A stretch of DNA of 64,000 bases, taken from NCBI GenBank assembly GCA_046294265.1, contig JBKBKC010000006.1, forward strand, positions 62,001 through 126,000, in the 5' to 3' direction. Under the pieces are notes generated by a model that was not told where the DNA came from, ran no database searches, and was given only the letters and a program-made list of their open reading frames with translations. Below are positions 44,261-52,906 of the stretch, in pieces. Numbering within the stretch: position 1 is the stretch's first letter; each line of letters begins with the position of its first letter. The stretch is from JBKBKC01 sp046294265. Its GTDB lineage: Bacteria; Pseudomonadota; Alphaproteobacteria; Rhodobacterales; Rhodobacteraceae. The position numbers were made by a program, and so were the translations under genes.

Positions 44261-46138
44261 TCATTCCGGCAGATCGGCAGGAACCATGCCAAAAGGCAGC
44301 AGGGACCGCGCCTCGGGCACATCTTCCGCCGACTGTGCCGCCCACATCGCGGCATAGCGCCCGCCGGAGGCGATCAGCGCCTCATGCGTGCCCTCCTCGA
44401 TCACCCGGCCCGTCTCCAGCACCACGATCCGGTCGGCATCCGCGATGGTGGACAGGCGGTGCGCGATCACCAGCACGGTGCGCCCCTGCCCCATGTCGCG
44501 CAGACTGTCCTGGATATCGCGCTCGGTCTGGGTGTCCAGCGCCGAGGTCGCCTCGTCCAGCAGGAGGATCGGCGGGTCCTTCAGCAGGGTTCGAGCGATC
44601 CCGACGCGCTGTTTTTCACCACCTGAAAGCTTGAGCCCGCGTTCGCCCACCTTGGTCTCATAACCCTCGGGCAATGACGCGATGAAGTCGTGGATCTTGG
44701 CCGCGCGCGCCGCCGCCTCGACATCGGCGCGGCTGGCCTCGGGGCGGCCATAGGCGATGTTGTAATAGACGGTATCGTTGAACAGCACCGTATCTTGCGG
44801 CACCACGCCCACGCGGGCGTGGATCGAGCCCTGGGTGACATCGCGCAGGTCCTGTCCGTCGATGCGGATCGCGCCACCCGTGACGTCGTAGAACCGGAAC
44901 AGAAGCCGCCCGATGGTCGATTTGCCCGACCCCGAAGGCCCCACCAGCGCCACCCGCTCCCCCGGCCCCACGCGGATCGTGACACCCTTGAGGATGCTTC
45001 GGTCGGGATCGTAGGCAAAATGCACATCATCGAACACCACCTCCCCCCCCGTTACGGCAAGGTCGGGCGCACCCGGCCTGTCCACCACCTCGGCGGGCTG
45101 ACCCAGCAGGCCGAACATCTCTCCCATGTCCACCAGCGCCTGCCGGATCTCGCGATACACCGTGCCGAGAAAGTTCAGGGGCAGCGTGATCTGGATCATG
45201 TAGGCGTTGACCAGCACGAAATCCCCCACCGTCAGCCGCCCCTCCTGCACCCCCATCGCCGCCATCACCATCACGATCACCAGCCCCGTGGTGATCAGGA
45301 ACGATTGCCCGAGGTTCAGCAGCGAGAGCGACTGCCCTGTCTTGACGGCGGCCTTCTCATAGGCTGCCATGGCGCCGTCATAGCGCGCGGCCTCGCGGCC
45401 CTCGGCGTTGAAATACTTCACGGTTTCATAGTTCAGCAGGCTGTCGATGGCCTTCTGGTTGGCATCGGTGTCCTGATTGTTCATCTCGCGCCGGATCTTC
45501 ACCCGCCACTCGGTGATGCGAAAGGTGAAAGTAACATAGAGCGTGATCGTGGCCACGACGACCAGCATGTATTCCACCCCGAAAACGAGGGCAAAGATCA
45601 CCGACACCATGGTCAGTTCAAGGATCAGCGGCCCGATGGAAAACAGCATGAACCGCAAGAGGAAATCGACGCCCTTTACCCCCCGCTCGATCACCCGGCT
45701 GAGGCCGCCGGTCTTGCGCGTGATGTGATATCGCATGGAGAGCCGATGGATATGGGTAAAGGTCTCGAGCGCCAGCCGTCGCAACGCGCGCTGACCGACG
45801 CGCACGAAGATCGCGTCGCGCAGTTCCTGAAACGCGACCTGCCCCAACCGCGCCAACCCGTAGGCCACCGTAAGGCCGACCGCACCCAGCATCAGCATCA
45901 TCGCCGCATCGGGCGCGTCGCCTGCCAGCCGGTCCACCGCCGCCTTGTAGAGAAACGGCGTGGCCACCGCGATCACCTTGGCCACGATCAGCATGCCAAG
46001 TGCCGCCACCACGCGCCGCTTGATCCAGCTTTCGCCGGGTGGCCACAGATACGGCAGCACCCGCAGCATGGTCTGAATGCCCGAGGCCCGCGCAGTGCCC
46101 GCATCCGCGCTTGTCGCCGTTCCCGTCACTCGTCGCAT
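44261..46138 (-). CDS. Atm1-type ABC exporter (fused permease and ATPase)
   Basis: 625 residues from the ATG at 46138 with AAGGGGGA upstream. Six membrane helices (about 20-330) precede the ATPase: Walker A GPSGSGKST, Q-loop VVPQDTVLF, signature LSGGEKQR, Walker B ILLLDEATS, and His in IAHRLS. The helical part has the Atm1/HMT1 signature LLNYETVKYFNAE...RYDGAM and SLLNLGQ. Atm1 relatives export glutathione-linked metal or sulfur compounds and aid Fe-S or heavy-metal homeostasis. The assignment rests on this signature; MsbA-type lipid flippase is less likely. Confidence 0.88.
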   Translation of the reverse strand: MRRVTGTATSADAGTARASGIQTMLRVLPYLWPPGESWIKRRVVAALGMLIVAKVIAVATPFLYKAAVDRLAGDAPDAAMMLMLGAVGLTVAYGLARLGQVAFQELRDAIFVRVGQRALRRLALETFTHIHRLSMRYHITRKTGGLSRVIERGVKGVDFLLRFMLFSIGPLILELTMVSVIFALVFGVEYMLVVVATITLYVTFTFRITEWRVKIRREMNNQDTDANQKAIDSLLNYETVKYFNAEGREAARYDGAMAAYEKAAVKTGQSLSLLNLGQSFLITTGLVIVMVMAAMGVQEGRLTVGDFVLVNAYMIQITLPLNFLGTVYREIRQALVDMGEMFGLLGQPAEVVDRPGAPDLAVTGGEVVFDDVHFAYDPDRSILKGVTIRVGPGERVALVGPSGSGKSTIGRLLFRFYDVTGGAIRIDGQDLRDVTQGSIHARVGVVPQDTVLFNDTVYYNIAYGRPEASRADVEAAARAAKIHDFIASLPEGYETKVGERGLKLSGGEKQRVGIARTLLKDPPILLLDEATSALDTQTERDIQDSLRDMGQGRTVLVIAHRLSTIADADRIVVLETGRVIEEGTHEALIASGGRYAAMWAAQSAEDVPEARSLLPFGMVPADLPE

Positions 46139-46227
46139 CGCCGTCCCCCTTGGTCGGCCCTGACTATGCCGTGGAGGGAGAAATGGCCAGAGGGGGCAGG
46201 CTCTGGAGGTAGGCTCTGGGGGCGGCC

Positions 46228-48612
46228 TCAGGGTGCGGGGTCCGGCAGGGTAAAGACCTGGCCGGGATAGATCAGGTCGGGGTTGCGGATCTGGCTGCGG
46301 TTGGCCTCGAACACCTGCACATAGCGGATGCCGTCGCCGTATTGCCCCTTGGCGATGGCCCAAAGGGTGAAACCGGGCTGCACGGTCACCGTCACCGGGG
46401 CCGAGGGCGGCGGGGCGGCGGGAAGGGCGGGGAGCGCCGGGGGAGCGGTGCCTGCGACACCGGGTTCAACCTGCGGCGCAGCGGCGGGCGCTGCAGTGGC
46501 CTGGGCGGCGGTGGCGGCAACCGGGGCGAACAGCACAGGGGGTGTCGAGGCGGGGGGTGGCGAGGCGGGGGGTGGCGAGGCGGGGGGTGGCGAAGCGGGG
46601 GAAGGAGCCTCCGGCGCCGCAGCGGCAAGCGTCCCGACCAAGGGGGGCGCCGAAGCGTCCGATGCGATGGAAGCGTGCCCCGGCACAGGCGGCGGCGATA
46701 TCGCGCTCTCGGCCGCGACCCCCACTGGTGCCGCCGCGATCGGTTGGGCTGCGGCAGAGGGCGCGGGGACGGGCAACGCGGGAACGAGCACAACGGGGCC
46801 CGCGCCGGACACGACCGGCGGCAGGACGGCAGAGGGCGGAACCGGATCGGACGCGGAGCCGGGGGCCGTCGCCGAGGCTGAAGCTGATAAGGGGGCATCC
46901 GCGTCCAGGTCCGGGTTCTGAAGGGGCCGTCCGGTCGCCTCGGCCAGACGCGCCAGCGTTTCGCGCTGGAAAGGGGTTTCGGCGCGCGCGGTCACCCGGC
47001 CTGTGCCGTCGATCTGGTCCGCGCGCAGCAGATAGCGCCCGGGGGGCACATCGGGCAAGACCCCGCCCCAGCCGCCATCGGTTCCTACGGGCAGGTCGAT
47101 CAGCCTGGCACCATCGAGATAGACCCGCACCACCGACAACGCAGCCCCCCGCCCCGCCAGCACCACCTGACCGTCGGGCGCATAGGTAATCGCATCGATG
47201 CTGAGCGCTGCAGCCACGGTCGCCGGTTGCAGCACCTTGACCCCTTCCGCGCCCAGAAGCAGCGCGGCGGGGGCCGTGGCGGCCAAAGCCTCGCGGTCCA
47301 AGGCTCCGGGGGCCAGGGCTCCGGGGGCCAGGGCTCCGGGGGCCAGAGCGTCGGCACCCGGCGCGGCGGGACCCGGCGCGCCTCCGTCAGTGTCGGCGAG
47401 GGCCACCGTGGCGGAGGCGGTCGCCCCTTCGGCAGGCCCCGCATCTGCCATGGCTGCATCCGCGGGCGCAGCCGTCGAACCGGCCTCGGCCACCACGGGC
47501 GCAGCGGTAAGCAACACCTGATCCGCCGAGGCGACCTGCCGCCCGTCGGGCAGCGTCATGCGCAGGCTGACCAGCCGCGCCTCCGGTCCGGGGGGCACGG
47601 GGAAGAAAGCCACAAAGGTCCCGCGCGCATCCACGGTGGTTTCGGCCACCACTGACGCATCGACCAGCACCGCGATCCCCGCCCCTGCCACCCCACGCCC
47701 CGCCACGATGGCAGAGCCGTCCGTCTCGACCCGCAAAAGGTCAAAGCCGGGAGCAACCGGGGCGACCCGCGCCGTCGCATCCAGTCCGGGGGCCGGCGGC
47801 GCCTCGGGCGGCGGCGCGATGGCCACCGCCATCGCCTCAGGCGCCGCCCACATCGGCTCGGGCATATCGCCCGAGGGTGCGACGCCCGCGGCGGCTTCGG
47901 GAGCGGGCAACAGGGGCCCCGCCCCGGACCCGTCCGCCGACCCCCCTGCCACCGCCTCGGCCACCGCAGAACTCGCCACCGACACCGCCTCGGGCACCGT
48001 CACCACCGCGGCATCGGGCACCGACGCCACCGCAGCGTTGGAAACCGCACCCTCCCCGGCCACCGTCTCGAGCGCCGCTACTGCCACCGCGTCGGCATCT
48101 GCAGACGCATCCCCGGCCAAAGCCTCGGGCGACACCACCACCTCGCCACCAGAGACCACGGCCGCATCCCCGGCCATCGCCTCGGGCAACCTTCCCGCGG
48201 CAGCGTCAGGCGCGCCCACCATGACAGCCTCCGGCGGCGTTACCGCCCCAGCCTCGGCAACTGCGGCCGCGTCAACTGACACCGCCGGCCCTTCGACCGG
48301 CGCCGCCGCGATCACGGACGCGGGTGCCGCGGGGATTGCAGGCGCAGGCTGTGCGGCGGAGGCCGCCTCCACGACAGGCGCCGGGGGTGCGGCGGCGGTG
48401 GTGTCGGAGCCCGGCACATCCGCTGCCCTGGTTGCAACCGGGGCGGCGGGGCTTGCCACGCCGGGCGATCCGGACAGGAGAGGAGCGGAGGTCTGGACCG
48501 GAACCTCGGCCAGAAGGCCGCGCAGGATGACGACGGCACCCGCAACCACGGCCAGGGCCGCCACAACCACACCGGCCTTTGCCCCTGCCCCCAATGCCTG
48601 CCAACCCGCCAT
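46228..48612 (-). CDS. Large LysM peptidoglycan-binding protein with low-complexity repeats
   Basis: 794 residues from the ATG at 48612; an ATG at 48720 is possible but adds a Cys/Arg-rich stretch unlike the rest. One membrane helix (about 10-30) is followed by a long Ala/Pro/Val-rich periplasmic region. Two Ig-like/bacterial carbohydrate-regulatory-type modules are visible: around RVETDGSAIVAGRGVAGAG and around ITYAPDGQVVLAGRGAALSV. The C-terminal ~50 residues are a LysM domain (TVQPGFTLWAIAKGQYGDG, IRNPDLIYPGQVFTLP). It probably spans or binds the cell wall. Two 15-base tandem repeats lie inside the gene. It is divergent from the LOG gene. Confidence 0.8.
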   Translation of the reverse strand: MAGWQALGAGAKAGVVVAALAVVAGAVVILRGLLAEVPVQTSAPLLSGSPGVASPAAPVATRAADVPGSDTTAAAPPAPVVEAASAAQPAPAIPAAPASVIAAAPVEGPAVSVDAAAVAEAGAVTPPEAVMVGAPDAAAGRLPEAMAGDAAVVSGGEVVVSPEALAGDASADADAVAVAALETVAGEGAVSNAAVASVPDAAVVTVPEAVSVASSAVAEAVAGGSADGSGAGPLLPAPEAAAGVAPSGDMPEPMWAAPEAMAVAIAPPPEAPPAPGLDATARVAPVAPGFDLLRVETDGSAIVAGRGVAGAGIAVLVDASVVAETTVDARGTFVAFFPVPPGPEARLVSLRMTLPDGRQVASADQVLLTAAPVVAEAGSTAAPADAAMADAGPAEGATASATVALADTDGGAPGPAAPGADALAPGALAPGALAPGALDREALAATAPAALLLGAEGVKVLQPATVAAALSIDAITYAPDGQVVLAGRGAALSVVRVYLDGARLIDLPVGTDGGWGGVLPDVPPGRYLLRADQIDGTGRVTARAETPFQRETLARLAEATGRPLQNPDLDADAPLSASASATAPGSASDPVPPSAVLPPVVSGAGPVVLVPALPVPAPSAAAQPIAAAPVGVAAESAISPPPVPGHASIASDASAPPLVGTLAAAAPEAPSPASPPPASPPPASPPPASTPPVLFAPVAATAAQATAAPAAAPQVEPGVAGTAPPALPALPAAPPPSAPVTVTVQPGFTLWAIAKGQYGDGIRYVQVFEANRSQIRNPDLIYPGQVFTLPDPAP
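46541..46600. repeat. 15-base tandem repeat, four copies, in the LysM gene
   Basis: Four exact-length units of GGTGGCGAGGCGGGG with small changes in the first and last. On the coding strand they give a repeating Ser-Pro-Pro-Pro-Ala unit. Unit length is a multiple of three, so copy changes keep the frame. Confidence 0.9.
47296..47355. repeat. 15-base tandem repeat in the LysM gene
   Basis: About three to four copies of GGCCAGGGCTCCGGG, encoding a repeated Ala-Pro-Gly-Ala-Leu unit on the minus strand. Confidence 0.85.
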
Positions 48613-48763
48613 CTGCATCCCCCGCCACGGGCCCTGCCCGCACCGACCCCATCGTCCGCCCCGATACAGGTTGCATCGCGGCGCTTTCGCCCCGGTCTTT
48701 CTTTCGTCCAGCAACGCCATTACACCCCAAGAAAGCAACAGGTTTCAAGAAGGCCCTCCCCGG

Positions 48764-49321
48764 ATGACCGCTCGCCACTCCATCTGTGTTTTCTGCGGCT
48801 CACGTCCCGGCCGCGACGCGGCCCATGCCGCCGCCGCCGCCGCCACGGGGCGGATGATCGCACAGCGGGGCTGGCGGCTGGTCTATGGCGCGGGCGATGT
48901 GGGGCTGATGGGCGAGGTGGCGCGCGCGGCGCAAGGGGCGGGCGCCCCGGCGATGGGGGTGATCCCGATCCATCTGATCGGGCGCGAACAGGGCCGCCGC
49001 GACCTGTCGCAGTTCGTGGTGACCGAGGACATGCACGAGCGCAAGAAGGTCATGTACATGAACTCGGACGCAATCGTGGTGCTGCCGGGGGGGGCCGGGT
49101 CGCTGGACGAATTCTTCGAGGTGCTGACATGGCGCCAGATCGGCCTGCACGGCAAGCCGATCTTCCTTCTGGATGTGGACGGCTACTGGCAGCCGCTGGC
49201 TGCGCTGATGGACCATGTGATCACGCAAGGCTTCGCCGAGGACGCGATGCGCGGATATTATACCCTCGTGCCGGATGTGGCGGCGCTGGAGGCGGGGCTG
49301 GTTGGGGCGTTGGCCTCGTAG
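48764..49321 (+). CDS. LOG/TIGR00730 family Rossmann protein
   Basis: 185 residues from the ATG at 48764. The lysine-decarboxylase-like fold starts with ICVFCGSRPGRD; the family active-site motif (GGxGTxxE) appears as LPGGAGSLDEFFE near residue 110, with Ser for Thr. Plant LOG and bacterial homologues hydrolyse cytokinin or purine nucleoside monophosphates to free the base. The lysine decarboxylase label often given to this family is wrong. It stands alone, divergent from the LysM gene, and converges with the next gene with only seven bases between. Confidence 0.92.
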   Translation: MTARHSICVFCGSRPGRDAAHAAAAAATGRMIAQRGWRLVYGAGDVGLMGEVARAAQGAGAPAMGVIPIHLIGREQGRRDLSQFVVTEDMHERKKVMYMNSDAIVVLPGGAGSLDEFFEVLTWRQIGLHGKPIFLLDVDGYWQPLAALMDHVITQGFAEDAMRGYYTLVPDVAALEAGLVGALAS

Positions 49322-49328
49322 GCCGGGG

Positions 49329-51149
49329 TCAGCCGGGCGGCAGGGCAAGGGCGGCCAGTGTGTCGGCCCGCAGCACCTCGATCTCGGCGACAAGTTGCGC
49401 GTGGAACTCATCGCGCAACATTGCCTCCTGGATCTTCACGGCAATCACGTCGATGGAAACCGTGACGGCCAGACCGCCTGCGATACCCCCGATCAAGGCA
49501 CCAGCTGCCGTGCCGACGCCCGGCACAACCGATCCGGCCCCTCCCCCGATCACCGCGCCTCCAAAGAACCCCGCCAATCCACCAACTGTTCGTGTCGCCA
49601 CTGCCTGCGCCAGCTTCGTCGCCGCGATCCGCAGCACATTGCCCACGGCCACGCGGCGCACCACCACGGCGGCCACCACTGCCGCGCCCCCCCCGGCTGA
49701 GGCCAGCCCCCGTTCGCGCGTCGCCTGCAAAAGGCGGCTCAGGTCCACCGCGGCGGCCAGCCCCTCCAGGCTTTCCCTCTGCGCGACGATCCTGGGCAGA
49801 ACCCCCTCGGGCACCGTCACCCGAGCGCCCTCCAAAATCCCCGCAAGGGCGCGCGCGCGAGCCTCATCCGCACCGACCGCCGCCTGAAGCCGCGCCACCG
49901 CACCATCGTAGCCCGCAAAGGGCTGGCCCTGCATCAGCGCCTGTTGCAGCGAGGATTGCAACTCGGCCTCCAACTCGCCCTTGGCCAGTGCCAAAATGCG
50001 CGCATATTCGGCCCCGAGGCTGTAGTAGCCATCCAGGAACGGGTCCACATTGGCCACCATCGCGTCGAAGCCGCGGTTGGTCATGGAAATCAGGTTGGCA
50101 TGGGCCTCGGCCACGCCGGTAGCGGGGGCCGGCAGGCGGTCGATCTGGTCGATGGTGCCGGGGCGGAAGAGGTCGCGGCCGATCCGCTCCACCTCCATCA
50201 CCACCTGCTCGACCACGACCGAAGGCAGCTCGCGCGCACCCCGCGCGGCCAGGGTCTCGTCCGTGGTGCGCGGGGCGAGCCGCGCCAAAGGCAAGGACAG
50301 CGACCCGCGCGCCAGCAGCCCGGCCTCGGCGTTCAGCACGAGCTGAGGCCAGGCAACCCCCAGCGTCAGCGCCAGCGTCATCGACTGCACGACCAGACCC
50401 AGCACCGACGACGTCGCAGACGCGCCACCCACTGGCCGCCAGCCGCGCGCAAGCTCGGCCCAGGGCAGCGTGCAGGCGGCCAGCGTGCCGCAGACCCAGC
50501 CGACGCCCGCGCCTTGCGTGAGCGCGGCCCAAAGGACCGCAGGCCAACCGCCGGTGCCCGCGCGGCCCAGGGCCTCGACCACCCCGGCGTCGATGCGCAG
50601 CGCCAGCGCCTGCCAGCGCAAGCCTTCGGCGACCAGCGCGCTCACGGCGGTGCCGGGGGCGGCGGGGGCCGGGGACCACCACAGACCCGCGATCCAGAGC
50701 GCGATCAGCCCGAACCCGGTGCCAAGCGCCGCTGCCCATCCCGCGAGGGTCACGGCGCGATAGGCCGGGTTCAGTTCGGTCGCCAGCATCCGCCCAAGCA
50801 CCCACCGCGCCAGCACGAAGCCCGCCGCACCGCCGACCAAGGCTGCCAGCGCCGCCTGCTGCTGCCCCGCCAGCCGCACCAGCGCCAGCGCGGTGATCCC
50901 CCCGGCCAGCACCGCCGCCACCACCAGCCGCAGGAAGGGCCCGCCCAGCAGGCGCCGCAGCCGCCCCTCAGGCGCAAGGCGCATCAGCCGCAGCTCCTGC
51001 CGCTGCGCGGCGCCCGCCGCGAGCAAAAGAAAAAGGGGCGCCGCCAGCAGCGGCACCCCCAGGATCACCAGCCAGACCGCCTGGCCGGGCAGCGCCATCA
51101 CCATGCCGCCGCCAAGCGCAATCAGGACGGCGGCGCGCAGCATCGACAT
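49329..51149 (-). CDS. Unrecognised polytopic membrane protein coupled to sodB
   Basis: 606 residues; the ATG at 51149 overlaps the sodB stop (TGATG), so it is translationally coupled. I do not recognise the family. The first ~265 residues have about six or seven hydrophobic helices (for example 6-48, 70-90, 95-115, 130-155 and 245-265). Residues about 290-455 look soluble and helical, with ELPSVVVEQVVMEVERIGRDLFRPG. The C-terminal part (about 465-570) has two further hydrophobic blocks, one a glycine zipper (GGLAGFFGGAVIGGGAG and GALIGGIAGGLAVTV). The end is charged. A channel or stator-like role is only a guess. It converges with the LOG gene. Confidence 0.75.
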   Translation of the reverse strand: MSMLRAAVLIALGGGMVMALPGQAVWLVILGVPLLAAPLFLLLAAGAAQRQELRLMRLAPEGRLRRLLGGPFLRLVVAAVLAGGITALALVRLAGQQQAALAALVGGAAGFVLARWVLGRMLATELNPAYRAVTLAGWAAALGTGFGLIALWIAGLWWSPAPAAPGTAVSALVAEGLRWQALALRIDAGVVEALGRAGTGGWPAVLWAALTQGAGVGWVCGTLAACTLPWAELARGWRPVGGASATSSVLGLVVQSMTLALTLGVAWPQLVLNAEAGLLARGSLSLPLARLAPRTTDETLAARGARELPSVVVEQVVMEVERIGRDLFRPGTIDQIDRLPAPATGVAEAHANLISMTNRGFDAMVANVDPFLDGYYSLGAEYARILALAKGELEAELQSSLQQALMQGQPFAGYDGAVARLQAAVGADEARARALAGILEGARVTVPEGVLPRIVAQRESLEGLAAAVDLSRLLQATRERGLASAGGGAAVVAAVVVRRVAVGNVLRIAATKLAQAVATRTVGGLAGFFGGAVIGGGAGSVVPGVGTAAGALIGGIAGGLAVTVSIDVIAVKIQEAMLRDEFHAQLVAEIEVLRADTLAALALPPG

Positions 51150-51751
51150 CACATCCGGGCGGCGACGGCTTCCCAGTTCACCAGCTTGTCCAGGAAGTTG
51201 GTCAGATAAGCCGGGCGCTTGTTGCGGAAGTCGATGTAGTAGGAATGCTCCCACACATCGCAGCCCAGAAGGGCGGTCTGGCCAAAGCACAGCGGGTTCA
51301 CGCCGTTCTCGGTCTTGGTGACCTTCAGGCTTCCGTCCTTGTCGCGCACCAGCCAGGCCCAGCCCGAGCCGAACTGTCCGGCGCCCGCCGCCGCGAAATC
51401 CTCCTTGAATTTCGCGACCGAACCAAAGCTTTCGGTCAGCGCGGCTTCCAGCGCGCCGGGCATCGCCTTGGCCTCGCCCGGGCCCATCACCTCCCAGAAC
51501 AGGTTGTGGTTCCAGTGCTGGGATGCGTTGTTGAAGATGCCGTTCTGCGCAACGGCACCGGCCTGGTAGGTGCCCGCCACGATCTCGTCGAGGGTCTTGC
51601 CCTCCCACTCGGTGCCCGCGACCAGCTTGTTGCCGTTGTCCACGTAGGCCTTGTGGTGGATATCGTGATGGAATTCGAGCGTTTCCCGTGACATGCCCAG
51701 AGGGGCGAGCGCGTCGTGGGCATAGGGAAGGTCGGGAAGGGTGAAAGCCAT
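51149..51751 (-). CDS. sodB: Superoxide dismutase, Fe type
   Basis: 200 residues. It dismutes superoxide in the cytoplasm; no signal peptide is present. Metal ligands are H28, H79, D165 and H169 (GCDVWEHSYYIDF). The AQNGIFNN segment near residue 70 and overall length fit the Fe/Mn family; Fe is the more usual metal for this group but Mn or cambialistic use cannot be excluded. AAAGGA precedes the ATG. The stop overlaps the start of a large unknown membrane protein gene. Confidence 0.95.
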   Translation of the reverse strand: MAFTLPDLPYAHDALAPLGMSRETLEFHHDIHHKAYVDNGNKLVAGTEWEGKTLDEIVAGTYQAGAVAQNGIFNNASQHWNHNLFWEVMGPGEAKAMPGALEAALTESFGSVAKFKEDFAAAGAGQFGSGWAWLVRDKDGSLKVTKTENGVNPLCFGQTALLGCDVWEHSYYIDFRNKRPAYLTNFLDKLVNWEAVAARM

Positions 51752-51784
51752 GGCCGGTCCTTTCAGGGGTTGGGGTTACCCTGC

Positions 51785-51813
51785 CATAAGTGCGCTCCGC
51801 CCGCCGAGGTCAA
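51785..51813 (-). promoter_or_regulatory. Possible sodB promoter
   Basis: On the minus strand TTGACC (51813-51808) is followed after 17 bases by CTTATG. The -35 match is good and the -10 match is weak. It is about 35 to 60 bases before the sodB start. Confidence 0.3.
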
Positions 51814-51866
51814 GCCGTGTCGGACGAAATTCGCGCCTCGCGGTGCCCGGCCCTGCCTGACCGCGC

Positions 51867-52295
51867 CTAGCCCTGCTTGACCGTGCAGGTGCCGTCACCG
51901 GAAAACTCGTTGTCATAACCGCGCGGTATGGCCCGGACGGTGGCGGGGCGACCGTTGCGGAAATAGCTGAAGCTGTAGTCCATGGTCGCGCTCTGGTTGG
52001 CGCTGGTGCGCGTGTTGACCGACCAGACATAGGTGCTGCGCGCGCGGGTCTCTTCCGACAGCCTCGCCGGGATCGGGTTGCCCGCGAAATGCTTGATGAT
52101 CGGGTCGAACACGGTCACGGAACCGGACGCCGTGTCGTGGCGCAGCACCATCTGCGAGGGCACCCAGTATCCGTCGCGCTGTCCACCCACGACAAAGCGG
52201 CAATCGTATTGCACAAAGGCCGCCCGCGCCGCCACCGGCCCCATCGCCGCAACCGCCCCGACGGCGGCCATCGCCAAACGCAACCCTAGTCGCAT
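51867..52295 (-). CDS. Small exported protein of unknown function
   Basis: 142 residues from the ATG at 52295, which begins a clear signal peptide (RLGLRLAMAAVGAVAAMGPVAARA). The mature part (~115 residues) has two cysteines (YDCRF near the start, GTCTVKQG at the end) that may pair. It is beta-rich and has no family I recognise. It lies 53 bases after soxG in the same direction, so it may share the sarcosine oxidase transcript, but no functional link is visible. Confidence 0.7.
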   Translation of the reverse strand: MRLGLRLAMAAVGAVAAMGPVAARAAFVQYDCRFVVGGQRDGYWVPSQMVLRHDTASGSVTVFDPIIKHFAGNPIPARLSEETRARSTYVWSVNTRTSANQSATMDYSFSYFRNGRPATVRAIPRGYDNEFSGDGTCTVKQG

Positions 52296-52348
52296 GACCA
52301 AAACCCCCACTTCAATGTGACGACAAGACCGCAGGCCACCGCCCCACG

Positions 52349-52906
52349 TCAAGTGCCGTTCCGGTGAGGCCCTGTCGCCGCCGCATTGGCAAGCAAGTCA
52401 GATGCATAGGCCGCGACGGAGCGGAAGGTGACCACCGTGTATCCGCCCTCTTCGGCCCAGATCGCCGCCGCCACCTGCGCAAGGCGGGTTCGCCGCACTT
52501 CTGCGGGCATCATCCGCTCCAGATCGACGGGAGCAAGGCGCGCAATGACCTCGCGCGAGGCGGGGCCGGTGACGCGGAACATCGCGCGGGCGTCGGACAC
52601 ATCGGCGGCAAGGTGATGGTGGCCCGCAAGCGCCACGGAAAGCGCGGCCAGCGTCGCGTCCACCTCCTCGCGCGGCAGGATGAGGAGGTATTCGTCCAGT
52701 GACATCCATGCCACAGCCCGGTGCCCCGAACGCTGCATCAACCGCCGCCCCGGCAAGTCGCAGTCGACAGCATTTTTTAAAATCGAATCAATATCTTCAA
52801 AGCCGTTCTTAAAGCGAAGCATAATCATGCCAAGCGGGCCGACCTCTTGCACTCTGGCGATGCCTGCGGCGGATGCGTCGCCTGATGGCGTGGCTGTGTC
52901 AGACAT
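52349..52906 (-). CDS. soxG: Sarcosine oxidase subunit gamma
   Basis: 185 residues from the ATG at 52906, overlapping the soxA stop by eight bases. SoxG family: GMIMLRFKNGFEDIDS near residue 28, SLDEYLLILP near 70, and AMFRVTGPASREVIAR near 105. It is the small structural subunit of heterotetrameric sarcosine oxidase. The position after soxA is the standard order (soxBDAG). Confidence 0.92.
   Translation of the reverse strand: MSDTATPSGDASAAGIARVQEVGPLGMIMLRFKNGFEDIDSILKNAVDCDLPGRRLMQRSGHRAVAWMSLDEYLLILPREEVDATLAALSVALAGHHHLAADVSDARAMFRVTGPASREVIARLAPVDLERMMPAEVRRTRLAQVAAAIWAEEGGYTVVTFRSVAAYASDLLANAAATGPHRNGT

Noticed and set aside
41533..44357. Long open frames on both strands over the RND pump
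   Set aside because: Shadows in other frames of the pump, which has clear RND motifs and codon use.
46541..46600. Possible CRISPR-like array
   Set aside because: 15-base units are contiguous with no spacers and lie inside a coding region in frame.
48613..48738. Longer N-terminus for the LysM protein
   Set aside because: The added 42 residues are Cys/Arg/Gly-rich and unlike a signal or anchor; the start at 48612 or 48618 leads straight into the membrane helix.
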